A stretch of DNA of 64,000 nt, taken from contig CAAGPV010000070.1 in assembly GCA_900771975.1 (NCBI GenBank), positions 49,225 through 113,224 of the forward strand, read 5' to 3'. Of the stretch, positions 16,888-28,129 are shown one piece after another (positions within the stretch are counted from its first letter, which is position 1; each line of letters opens with the position of its first letter). The stretch is from an uncultured Prevotella sp. Its GTDB lineage: Bacteria > Bacteroidota > Bacteroidia > Bacteroidales > Bacteroidaceae. The notes beneath the pieces were generated by a model that was not told where the DNA came from, did not search any database, and saw only the letters and a program-made list of their open reading frames with translations. Made by a program: the position numbers and the translations under genes.

Positions 16888-19323
16888 TTAAAGGCCGAAG
16901 AAAGTACCGACTTGATAGACCGCAGCACTCACGATCCATGCCACCAAGGTGGTGTAGATGGCGGCAAATCCGGCCCATCGCCAAGAGCCCGTTTCGCCCT
17001 TGATGGCGGCTATGGTGGCCAGGCAGGGGAAGTAGAGCAGGACAAACAGCAAGAAGCAATAGGCCGTGAGCGGTCGTATGCCGTCGGCGGTCATCTGCTT
17101 GTGCAGGATTTCGTATTTTCCGCTTTGGTCGTTATAGCTCTTGTCGTCGCCGAAGGAGTCGTTGTTGCTATAGAGCACGCCCATGGTGGAAGCGACTATT
17201 TCTTTGGCTCCTACGCCTGAGATAAGGCCCACATCCAGTTTCCAGTCGAAGCCTTGGGGGCGGAAGACGGGTTCAACGGCCTTGCCGATGCGCCCGATGT
17301 AGCTTTGTTCTTGTTGTTCGCGTGGCGACAGTTGTTCGTTGTGGGGGAAGTAGCCCAAAGCCCAAACTATGATGCTTGCCACGAGGATGATGCCTCCCAT
17401 CTTTTTCAGATATTGCTTGCCCTTCTCCCAAGTGTGTCTGCCCATGGCTTTCCAGGTGGGGAAGCGGTAGGGTGGAAGCTCCATCACGAACGGTGTATCT
17501 TCTCCCTTGACGAGGAAACGCGAGAAGAGACGGCTCAAAAGCACAGCCATGACGATGCCAGTGAGGTAGAGTGAGAGCATCACTACCGACCGGTAGCGCA
17601 GCGCGAAGAACGTTCCGGTCATCATGATGTAGATGGGCAGGCGTGCCGAACAACTCATCATGGGCAGAATGAGCATGGTGATGAGCCGCGAGCGGTGGCT
17701 TTCGATGGTGCGTGTGGCCATTACGGCAGGCACATTGCAGCCAAATCCCATGATGAGAGGGATGAACGACTTGCCGTGAAGCCCCATTTTGTGCATGAGT
17801 TTGTCCATGATGAAGGCGGCGCGTGCCATATATCCACTGTCTTCCATGAAGGAAATGAAGAAGTAGAGGATGAGAATCTGTGGCAGGAAGACGATTACGG
17901 CCCCCACACCGCCTATCACTCCGTCTACAAGCATGTCTTTGACAGGGCCATCGGGCAGGTGTTTGCTCAGCATTTCGCCCAGTGCGGCCACGCCGTTGTC
18001 TATCCAGTCCATGGGCACTTGCCCCAGTACGAACGTAGCCGAGAACATTACGAAGAGCAAGAGGATGAAGATGGGGAACCCAAGGAAGCGGTTGGTGATG
18101 ACACGGTCGATGAGATGGGTCACCTGATAGGTGTCTTTTTTGTTGCCGGTGTGATAGTTGGCTTCTTTCAGTGCGCCGTTGATGAAGCCATATTTGGCGT
18201 CCATGATGGCTGTTTCACAGTCGTTGCCAGTCTCTTCCATTACGCGTTCGGCTGCCGTGTCGCGATGGTGGAGTATTTCTTTGGCGTCTGCCATTTGCTT
18301 TATATAGGCTTCCACGTCGCTATCGCCTTCCAACAGTTTGATGGCAAGGTAACGGGTGGAGTAGCGTTGTCGCAGATTGGGCTCGAGTTTCAGGTGCTCC
18401 TGTATTTCGCTGATGCCGTGTTCAATTTCGTGTCCGTGGTTGATGTGGATGTGGCGGAAGTGGATTTCTTCGTCTTCTGCTCCCTCATAGAGTTGTATGA
18501 TCTGGTGGAAGAGCTCTTTCACGCCCATTCCCGAGGTGAACGTTGTGGGCACCATGGGCACTCCGAACAGTTCGGACAGGCGGTTGTAGTCGACGTTGTC
18601 GCCACGTTTTTCGGTCTCGTCAAACATGTTGAGGGCCACTACCATGCGTACGTGCATGTCTATGAGTTGTGTGGTGAGGTAGAGGTTGCGCTCCAGGTTG
18701 CTGGCGTCTATGACGTTGATGATGATGTCTGGGGTCTTCTCGATGATTTGTTTGCGCACGTAGAGTTCTTCTGGCGAGTAGGCGCTGAGGCTATATGTGC
18801 CGGGAAGGTCTACCAGGTTGAACTGGTAGCCCTCGAAGTTGGCTTGCCCTTCCTTGGCGTCAACGGTCACGCCCGAGTAGTTGCCGACGCGTTCGTGGGC
18901 GCCCGATGCAAAGTTGAAGAGCGATGTTTTGCCGCAATTGGGGTTTCCCACCAGTGCCACATTGATGATGTGATGCCTTTGTTCGGCCGCTTCCTGTAGC
19001 TGCTTGTCGGTGATGGGTTGCTCGTCGTCTGCTTGACTGTCTACCACTACGGCGGTTTGGGGCTCTTCCTGCTGGAGGGCTGCTTGGCGTTTGGCCTCTT
19101 CTTTCGACATCACTTCTATCAGTTCGGCTTCGCTGTGGCGCAACGATACCTCGTAACCCATAATCTTGTATTTCACGGGATCCTGCAATGGGGCGTTGAG
19201 AAGTACTTGTACTTCCTTTCCTTTGATGAATCCCATCTCTATGATGCGCTTTCTGAAGCCGCCATGACCGGCTACCTTGACGATAATAGCCTTTTGGCCG
19301 GTTTTCAGTTCGGATAGTTTCAT
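16888..19323 (-). CDS. feoB: FeoA-FeoB fusion, ferrous iron transporter
   Basis: Residues 1-75 form a FeoA (SH3-like) domain (MKLSELKTGQKAIIVKVAG). A linker of ~50 residues precedes the FeoB G domain, with G1 GNPNCGKTS (about 127-135), G3 VDLPGTYSL and the Gate-containing membrane domain of many helices up to residue 811. FeoB imports Fe(II) across the inner membrane. The fusion in one chain is usual in Bacteroidales. The invariant cysteine-containing helix (MILPMMSCSARLPIY) is present. It is followed by the SH3-like gene. Confidence 0.97.
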   Translation of the reverse strand: MKLSELKTGQKAIIVKVAGHGGFRKRIIEMGFIKGKEVQVLLNAPLQDPVKYKIMGYEVSLRHSEAELIEVMSKEEAKRQAALQQEEPQTAVVVDSQADDEQPITDKQLQEAAEQRHHIINVALVGNPNCGKTSLFNFASGAHERVGNYSGVTVDAKEGQANFEGYQFNLVDLPGTYSLSAYSPEELYVRKQIIEKTPDIIINVIDASNLERNLYLTTQLIDMHVRMVVALNMFDETEKRGDNVDYNRLSELFGVPMVPTTFTSGMGVKELFHQIIQLYEGAEDEEIHFRHIHINHGHEIEHGISEIQEHLKLEPNLRQRYSTRYLAIKLLEGDSDVEAYIKQMADAKEILHHRDTAAERVMEETGNDCETAIMDAKYGFINGALKEANYHTGNKKDTYQVTHLIDRVITNRFLGFPIFILLLFVMFSATFVLGQVPMDWIDNGVAALGEMLSKHLPDGPVKDMLVDGVIGGVGAVIVFLPQILILYFFISFMEDSGYMARAAFIMDKLMHKMGLHGKSFIPLIMGFGCNVPAVMATRTIESHRSRLITMLILPMMSCSARLPIYIMMTGTFFALRYRSVVMLSLYLTGIVMAVLLSRLFSRFLVKGEDTPFVMELPPYRFPTWKAMGRHTWEKGKQYLKKMGGIILVASIIVWALGYFPHNEQLSPREQQEQSYIGRIGKAVEPVFRPQGFDWKLDVGLISGVGAKEIVASTMGVLYSNNDSFGDDKSYNDQSGKYEILHKQMTADGIRPLTAYCFLLFVLLYFPCLATIAAIKGETGSWRWAGFAAIYTTLVAWIVSAAVYQVGTFFGL

Positions 19324-19352
19324 GCTTTTCTACCTTGTTAGTTCACTTTTGG

Positions 19353-19360
19353 CAAATTTA
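19353..19360 (-). promoter_or_regulatory. -7 element of the feoAB promoter
   Basis: TAAATTTG on the minus strand matches TAnnTTTG, 30 bp upstream of the start codon. No good TTTG lies 19-21 bp further up, which may mean an activated or regulated promoter. Confidence 0.5.
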
Positions 19361-19369
19361 CTAATAAAT

Positions 19370-19398
19370 AATGGCAACCTCGTTGTGAAGTTGCCATT
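19370..19398 (-). terminator. Hairpin downstream of secA, probable terminator
   Basis: AATGGCAAC (19370-19378) pairs with GTTGCCATT (19390-19398), loop 11; on the minus strand the tail is ATTTATT. It lies between secA and feoAB and overlaps the region where a feoAB -33 element would be. Confidence 0.55.
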
Positions 19399-19405
19399 TA
19401 GAGGA

Positions 19406-19455
19406 TAAATACCTATATGTAGGTACTATTTAGACCTTTTCTTGTTAAATACCTA
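19406..19455. repeat. TAAATACCTA direct repeats and a palindrome in the secA-feoAB spacer
   Basis: TAAATACCTA occurs at 19406-19415 and 19446-19455, each followed by an ATGT-GG-like sequence. TACCTA-TATG-TAGGTA (19410-19425) is a perfect 6-bp palindrome. The role is unknown; a regulator site for feoAB is possible but it lies 85-130 bp upstream. Confidence 0.4.
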
Positions 19456-19462
19456 AATGTGG

Positions 19463-22804
<3,342 letters not shown>

Positions 22805-22998
22805 TGTTTTGTTACTTATTTCTTTACTTTCGTGATGGGCGGAGGTGCACACTGAACGGTGTCACCCTGCTTCCACCATATTATATATATAGGTGTTATC
22901 TGTGGGGTGTGGGGGTGTGATGGTGCTTTATGCTGCATTGCGATGCTCAGAGTGGCCGCTATTGCCAGCATTGAGCAAGCGCATAAAGTCATTGGCGC

Positions 22999-23355
22999 CT
23001 AACAACTGGGGGCGCGAATGTGGATAACACCATCGGTGGCAGGGTCTTTCCACCTTACAGGTGAAGGAAGGTTGTCTGATATGGTGCAACGCTTGCTGTC
23101 GGCGTTGACGGCCGTTGACGGCAAGGCAAAGAACGTCTTGCACGTAGAAGGCTCATGCTCTTGTTGGTCGTTGGTGGCTTTCAAGGCTTTGATGACTGAC
23201 AAAATGTCGGTTTCCAAGTCCTTAAAGGCCGGCTGACGGCAAATTTCTTCAAAACTCTCATGGCCCAAAGCAGCCTTCAGCGCCGACTCGTAAGTCTGCG
23301 CCTCCATGCCGGTTGCGGCAAGCACCACTAAGAGGGCTGTGAGATATCTGTTCAT
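22999..23355 (-). CDS. Small exported cysteine-containing protein translationally coupled to the Lnb-type gene
   Basis: The 118-residue ORF starts with a clear signal peptide (MNRYLTALLVVLAATGMEAQ) and leaves a mature protein of ~98 residues with four cysteines (RQPAFKD region, STCKTF, RCTIS and the final residue). Its ATG shares bases with the stop of the upstream gene (ATGA, 23352-23355), which supports it as a real, coupled gene over the shadow frame at 22928-23143. I recognise no family. Location is predicted periplasmic or secreted. A partner role with the upstream acyltransferase is inference. Confidence 0.6.
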   Translation of the reverse strand: MNRYLTALLVVLAATGMEAQTYESALKAALGHESFEEICRQPAFKDLETDILSVIKALKATNDQQEHEPSTCKTFFALPSTAVNADSKRCTISDNLPSPVRWKDPATDGVIHIRAPSC

Positions 23356-24545
23356 TGTTGCGTCGCTATTTGCTTGTTTTTATACATTGACAAGAGGTGC
23401 GCTATGGGTCTAAATAGCAAAGACAGTGCCAAAATCACCATGCTGTCAGGATAAGACTGGAACTTTCCGCCAATCATTCCAGCCACCAACAGTATTGCCC
23501 AAAGAGCCCACCAGCTGTCTTTCCGGTGCTTTATGGTGCGCCGTGTGGCCCTCCATGCCATCAGAAGGGGTAGCGGGTTGAAGATGAGCAGCAGCAGGTT
23601 GACTCTCACCGTAGGGTGTTGGGAGAACAACATGGCCGTAAGGATGATGCCGGGAATGCCGCTTAGCAGCATACACACCAAATCAACACCCCAGTAGATT
23701 TTGCCTTTCAGGTCTTCAATAACGCTTATTGCAAAGCTCAGCACTGCAAAGATGATGATGCTCCATCTAGGGTCGATGCCGCTATAAGAGGCATTGCTTT
23801 GCGTAACGGCAGGCAGCAACTGAGTGGTTTGGGCCACCAATGGTTGTCCGTGATAAGTTGCTTGGGCAAAGTCGGCACGCAGGTTGTCGGGCAGAAACTG
23901 GGCTTGCGTCCGTGTGATGGGGCGGTCTGCCCCGATGCCGAGCAGCAGGTCTTCGCCGAACCGCGCCCAAGGGTCGTTACCGTTGCAGCGGTGAATGAGG
24001 TTGCGGAAGCTCTTCCCGTGGTCTTGCCACGGCCCGTAGGCCACTTTACCGCCAAGGTGTTGAAGCACAATGTCGCGTGCTCGGGTGGTGCAGTTGTCGT
24101 AGAAGAAGTTGTAACGGTAGACAACGTTCTCGGGACGGGCATTGTCTTGCAAGGCCTTACAGATGGCTTCTTTGTCCTTCGGGGTGAGGTTGAGCACCTG
24201 TTCGGTAACGCCACGCCCTTCAAGGGCATACTCTTTAAGGAACAACTCCATCGGAATCACACCCATACTGTAGTCGGTTAGGCCGAAAACAAAGCGCAGG
24301 ACAAAGTTGGGTTGTGAGGAATCGAACACGCCATAGTTGACGGCAAGGTCGCTTCCCGTGGCTTTGTTGTGCACACGCAATGCCGTATGACCATATTGCG
24401 CCCATACTTCTTGTCCAGCAGAACAAGTGAGCAGGCTTATCACAACAGAGTCGGGAGTTGTTGTTGGCACGGGAACTATCTGTCCTTTCGCCACTCCACA
24501 CAAGAGTAGCGACAGGCAGAGAAGAGCTTGTCTGAAACGTTTCAC
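23352..24545 (-). CDS. lnb: DUF4105/Lnb-family protein, probable lipoprotein N-acyltransferase
   Basis: The 397-residue protein has a signal peptide, an N-terminal periplasmic domain with the conserved blocks AQYGHTALRVHN and YNFFYDNCTTRARD (papain-like His and Cys candidates), and a C-terminal half with about five membrane helices. This is the architecture of the Pfam family formerly DUF4105, now named for Lnb, reported to N-acylate lipoproteins in Bacteroides. The start codon is GTG at 24545; no other start keeps the signal peptide. A -7-like TAATTTTG ends only 5 bp before it, implying a near-leaderless transcript. The gene overlaps the next small gene by 4 bases. Confidence 0.75.
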   Translation of the reverse strand: MKRFRQALLCLSLLLCGVAKGQIVPVPTTTPDSVVISLLTCSAGQEVWAQYGHTALRVHNKATGSDLAVNYGVFDSSQPNFVLRFVFGLTDYSMGVIPMELFLKEYALEGRGVTEQVLNLTPKDKEAICKALQDNARPENVVYRYNFFYDNCTTRARDIVLQHLGGKVAYGPWQDHGKSFRNLIHRCNGNDPWARFGEDLLLGIGADRPITRTQAQFLPDNLRADFAQATYHGQPLVAQTTQLLPAVTQSNASYSGIDPRWSIIIFAVLSFAISVIEDLKGKIYWGVDLVCMLLSGIPGIILTAMLFSQHPTVRVNLLLLIFNPLPLLMAWRATRRTIKHRKDSWWALWAILLVAGMIGGKFQSYPDSMVILALSLLFRPIAHLLSMYKNKQIATQQ

Positions 24546-24549
24546 GATG

Positions 24550-24557
24550 CAAAATTA
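24550..24557 (-). promoter_or_regulatory. -7-like element immediately before the GTG start of the Lnb-type gene
   Basis: TAATTTTG on the minus strand, with transcription expected to start at about the GTG codon at 24545. No TTTG was found 19-21 bp upstream, so it may be fortuitous. Confidence 0.35.
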
Positions 24558-24601
24558 ACCTTTATTTTGCACATAAATGCCATTATGTCGAAATATTTTG
24601 A

Positions 24602-24609
24602 TAATTTTG
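24602..24609 (+). promoter_or_regulatory. -7 element for the outer-membrane barrel gene
   Basis: TAATTTTG matches the consensus about 70 bp upstream of the ATG at 24679; no clear -33 element. Confidence 0.45.
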
Positions 24610-24678
24610 CAGCCATATAAGCCAAAAAACGATTATTTAAAACGGTGGGTTTTACCAGCCGGTTATCACATATTGAAC

Positions 24679-25986
24679 ATGAAGAAAACCCTTATAGCAG
24701 CCTTGATGCTGGCTTCGGCAGTGGGCGTTTTTGCCCAAAGTGGTACCAATTCTCCTTATAGTCAGATAGGTTTGGGACTGCTTTCCGACCAAAGCACAGG
24801 CTCCAGTCGTGGCATGAACGGTCTCTCTTACGGTCTGCGCGAGCACAATCAAGTCAACTTTTCCAACCCCGCTTCCTATTCGGCAGTAGACTCTTTGTCG
24901 TTCATCTTTGATGTTGCGATGAGTCTGCAGGCCACCAATTTCGAGGAAAAAGGCAATAAGAAGAATGCCAACAGTGCCGTCTTTGAGTATGCCGTGGGCT
25001 TGTTCCGCGCAGCAAAGCACGTGGGAGTGAGTTTTGGAGTGATTCCTTACACCGCCATCGGCTATAGCTATTTCAACAAGAACAATGTCAATGCGTTCCC
25101 GTCTCTTGAAAGCCAGAACGCCACCTACACCAATACGTATGCCGGAACGGGTGGAACACGCCAAGTGTTTGTCGGTGCCGGCTGGGAGCCTTTGCGAGGA
25201 TTGTCGGTGGGAGCGAACGTTTCTTACCTTTGGGGCGACTATACTAAAGAGGTGGTGAATACCTATAGCGAGTCAGCAGTCAACACTTTGTCAAAGATTT
25301 ACAAGGCAGAAGTGTCCAGCTATAAACTCGATTTCGGTTTGCAGTACAGTTTCGACCTGACCAAAAAGGACAATTTCACCCTTGGTTTAGCCTATGGTCT
25401 CGGCCATGAGCTTAGCGGCGACCCTGAATGTGACTTCATTTCGTCCAATAGCCAGACCGGTGTTCAAGACTCATCAATATATAAGGTAAATAAAGGACTT
25501 CGCATTCCCCACACCTTCGGGGCCGGTCTGTTGTGGACACATGCCAACCAATGGAAGGTGGGAATGGACTACCAATACCAGAAATGGAAGAACATTGAAT
25601 GGCCCAACCTCATCAATGAAGGGGCAGCAACGGATTATGTGTTGCAGTCCGGCCAGTTTAACGACCGCCACAAGTTCACCCTTGGTGGCGAATACTGTCA
25701 AGGCGAGCGCTACCGTGGTTTCTTCAGACGGCTTCATTACCGTGCTGGTGTGTCCTATGCCACACCTTATCAGAAGATAAATGGCCAGAACGGACCGCGC
25801 GAGCTATCGGCCACCTTAGGCTTGGGCATCCCTATTGTCAACAACTACAACAACCGATCGGTTCTTAACATCAGTGCCCAATGGGTGAACCTAAGCGGTA
25901 ATGGTTTCCTCAAGGAGAACACCTTCCGCATCAACGTCGGCCTGACGTTCAACGAACGGTGGTTTGCAAAGTTCAAGGTTGAGTAA
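24679..25986 (+). CDS. Outer-membrane beta-barrel protein, FadL/OMPP1-like
   Basis: The start at 24679 gives a proper signal peptide (MKKTLIAALMLASAVGVFAQ); an upstream in-frame ATG at 24577 would put 34 non-signal residues in front. The 435-residue mature part begins GTNSPYSQIGLGLLSD and contains SRGMNGLSYGLRE and NPASYSAVDSLSF, the pattern of Bacteroidota FadL-like outer-membrane proteins where a hatch precedes the barrel, and ends with alternating beta strands (RWFAKFKVE). It stands immediately before lptC in an envelope-biogenesis run. Ligand unknown. Confidence 0.7.
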   Translation: MKKTLIAALMLASAVGVFAQSGTNSPYSQIGLGLLSDQSTGSSRGMNGLSYGLREHNQVNFSNPASYSAVDSLSFIFDVAMSLQATNFEEKGNKKNANSAVFEYAVGLFRAAKHVGVSFGVIPYTAIGYSYFNKNNVNAFPSLESQNATYTNTYAGTGGTRQVFVGAGWEPLRGLSVGANVSYLWGDYTKEVVNTYSESAVNTLSKIYKAEVSSYKLDFGLQYSFDLTKKDNFTLGLAYGLGHELSGDPECDFISSNSQTGVQDSSIYKVNKGLRIPHTFGAGLLWTHANQWKVGMDYQYQKWKNIEWPNLINEGAATDYVLQSGQFNDRHKFTLGGEYCQGERYRGFFRRLHYRAGVSYATPYQKINGQNGPRELSATLGLGIPIVNNYNNRSVLNISAQWVNLSGNGFLKENTFRINVGLTFNERWFAKFKVE

Positions 25987-26014
25987 CTTTTGCAACGCAA
26001 CACCCGTCACCAAA

Positions 26015-26710
26015 ATGAACGCCAAGCACACCTTTATCTTCTTGCTGCTACTGTTTTTCCTCTCGGCCACTCAGTCGTGCCAAGAGGAAAAGGAGCATAC
26101 GGCCCCTGCCATACACGATAAAGACTCGGTGCCAAGCATGGTTACCTATGGTGTGAACACCCTTATCTCCGACTCGGGCGTCATCAAATACCGCATAGTG
26201 GCCGAACGGTGGGAGGTGAGCGACAAAACACGACCCTCTAAATGGATATTCGATAAGGGCATAGTGCTGACACAATTTGACCTAAAAAAGCGTGTCTTGG
26301 GCTACATCACGTGCGATACCGCCTACTATTTCGACCAGCAACGGCGTTGGGAGCTACACGGACATGTGCACATACACACCAAAGATAGCATCGACTTCCG
26401 CAGTTCCGAACTCTATTGGGACGAACAAAACCATCAGATATGGTCGCACCGCTACTCCCGCATCGTCACGCCTGACCGCGAAATGGAGGGCAACTGGTTC
26501 AAGAGCGACGAACGTATGACGTGCTATGAGATACGTCAGACCCGCGGATCGTTTGAGCGTCGGCGCGTAGACCTCGATCAACCACAACCCATCGGGCAGG
26601 GACTGACGCCCCAACAGATACAGGCCAAAACCGACTCCGCCCGCAAAGCCGCCGCCTCTGGACCGCAAAAGGGCCCACAACCCCCACGCCGTCAGCTGCA
26701 GAGACGTTAA
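26015..26710 (+). CDS. lptC: LPS export protein LptC
   Basis: LptC is the bitopic inner-membrane/periplasmic link that passes lipopolysaccharide from LptBFG towards LptA. The start MNAKHTFIFLLLLFFL at 26015 gives a lipoprotein-like signal (SATQSC), common in Bacteroidota LptC. The conserved core, with VNTLISDSGVIKYRIVAERWEV and the later GHVHIHTKD beta-jellyroll repeat, is present. The last ~40 residues are Gln/Pro/Arg-rich. It follows the barrel gene by 28 bp and precedes a CBS-domain membrane protein by 26 bp. Confidence 0.88.
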   Translation: MNAKHTFIFLLLLFFLSATQSCQEEKEHTAPAIHDKDSVPSMVTYGVNTLISDSGVIKYRIVAERWEVSDKTRPSKWIFDKGIVLTQFDLKKRVLGYITCDTAYYFDQQRRWELHGHVHIHTKDSIDFRSSELYWDEQNHQIWSHRYSRIVTPDREMEGNWFKSDERMTCYEIRQTRGSFERRRVDLDQPQPIGQGLTPQQIQAKTDSARKAAASGPQKGPQPPRRQLQRR

Positions 26711-26736
26711 AAAGAATTATCTAAATACCAACAAAT

Positions 26737-27993
26737 TTGGACATAACATACCTGATTTCCATCGTCATAACGATGCTCCTGTCAGCCTTTTTCTCGGGCA
26801 TGGAGATAGCATTCGTCTCGTCTAACCGGTTACTTGCCGAGATGGATAAAGAGAAAAACGGACTTGCCCAGAAGTGCATCTCCACGTTCTACCGCAACCC
26901 CAACGCCTTTGTCTCCACCATGCTCGTGGGCAACAACATCGTGCTGGTGCTCTATGGCATCCTCTTTGCCAAGATTTTCGACACCACGTTGTTCGCTCCT
27001 TTCGACCAGGCCACCCGTGTTCTGCTCGACACCGTGTGCTCAACGATTGTTGTCCTGTTCACAGGCGAGTTTCTGCCCAAAACGTTTTTCAAGAGCAATC
27101 CCAACCGACTGCTCACCCTTTTCGCCCCCATGGCCTACGTGTTCTACATCGTTTTGTGGCCCATCAGCCGCTTTTCGACGTTCCTCTCGCGCAGTTTGTT
27201 GCGCCTTTTTGGCGTTCGCATGGAGCAAAACACTGGCGACGGCACGTTCACCAAGGTAGACCTTGACTATCTCCTCCAGACAAGTCTCGACAATGCGCCC
27301 GAAGGAAAGGAAGTGGAAGACGAGGTAAAAATCTTTCAGAACGCCCTCGACTTCTCCGAAATAAAGGTGCGTGACTGCATGGTACCCCGTACAGAGGTGA
27401 ACGCCGTGCCACAAGACTGCTCGCTGCAAGACCTCCAACAACGTTTCATAGAGAGCGGCAACTCCAAGATTATCGTCTATGACGGCGATATAGACCATAT
27501 CGTTGGCTACATCCACTCGTCGGAAATGTTTCGTGACGCCCTACATTGGCGCAATCATGTACGTACCATGCCCTTCGTGCCCGAGACCATGTCGGCCCGC
27601 AAACTCATGCGCACCTTCCTTCAACAGAAGAAGTCGCTCGGTGTGGTAGTGGACGAATTTGGCGGTACAAGCGGCATTGTCTCGTTGGAGGATATAGTGG
27701 AAGAAATCTTCGGCGATATCGAAGACGAGCACGATAGCAACAATCTTGTAGCCAAGAAGTTGTCCGACAACGAGTATTTACTGTCTGCCCGACTCGAAAT
27801 AGACAAGGTGAACGAGCAGTTCCACCTCGATTTGCCAGAGAGCGATGAGTATATGACCGTCGGTGGACTTATCCTCCACGAGTACCAAAGTTTCCCCAAG
27901 CTCAACGAAATCGTCAGAATTGGCCATTACGAGTTTAAGATTATCAAGAACACGATGACAAAAATAGAACTTGTAAGGCTCAAAGTGTCGTGA
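26737..27993 (+). CDS. CNNM/HlyC-CorC family membrane protein with CBS pair (GldE-like)
   Basis: The 418-residue protein has a DUF21/CNNM membrane domain (four helices, residues 1-180; SGMEIAFVSSNRLL near the start), two CBS domains (about 200-325, VRDCMVPRTEV and VVVDEFGGTSGIVSLEDIVEE) and a C-terminal CorC/HlyC domain. Family members transport or sense divalent cations; GldE, a Bacteroidota relative, is linked to gliding/secretion protein stability. The start codon is TTG at 26737, since an upstream in-frame stop leaves no other option that keeps the first helix. Confidence 0.85.
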   Translation: MDITYLISIVITMLLSAFFSGMEIAFVSSNRLLAEMDKEKNGLAQKCISTFYRNPNAFVSTMLVGNNIVLVLYGILFAKIFDTTLFAPFDQATRVLLDTVCSTIVVLFTGEFLPKTFFKSNPNRLLTLFAPMAYVFYIVLWPISRFSTFLSRSLLRLFGVRMEQNTGDGTFTKVDLDYLLQTSLDNAPEGKEVEDEVKIFQNALDFSEIKVRDCMVPRTEVNAVPQDCSLQDLQQRFIESGNSKIIVYDGDIDHIVGYIHSSEMFRDALHWRNHVRTMPFVPETMSARKLMRTFLQQKKSLGVVVDEFGGTSGIVSLEDIVEEIFGDIEDEHDSNNLVAKKLSDNEYLLSARLEIDKVNEQFHLDLPESDEYMTVGGLILHEYQSFPKLNEIVRIGHYEFKIIKNTMTKIELVRLKVS

Positions 27994-28041
27994 AAAAACC
28001 ACTTTTCTTGATAAACATTCACGAGTTACATATCTTTTTAC

Positions 28042-28049
28042 TAACTTTG
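28042..28049 (+). promoter_or_regulatory. -7 element of the ppiD promoter
   Basis: TAACTTTG fits TAnnTTTG, 81 bp upstream of the ATG, in a gap of 136 bp after the CBS gene; -33 is poor. Confidence 0.5.
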
Positions 28050-28129
28050 TACGCTGATTTGGTAGCCTGATAATGACAGGTTAAGAACCAATTAAGGAAA
28101 GAATAAAAACAAAATAATTAAAAAATCAA

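Noticed and set aside
17695..18999. 434-residue plus-strand open frame opposite feoAB
   Set aside because: It is antisense to an unmistakable FeoB, with no family signature, promoter or ribosome site; long antisense frames are common in this base composition.
22928..23143. 71-residue minus-strand frame overlapping the small gene after lnb
   Set aside because: The alternative frame at 22999-23355 has a signal peptide and a stop-start overlap with lnb; this one has neither.
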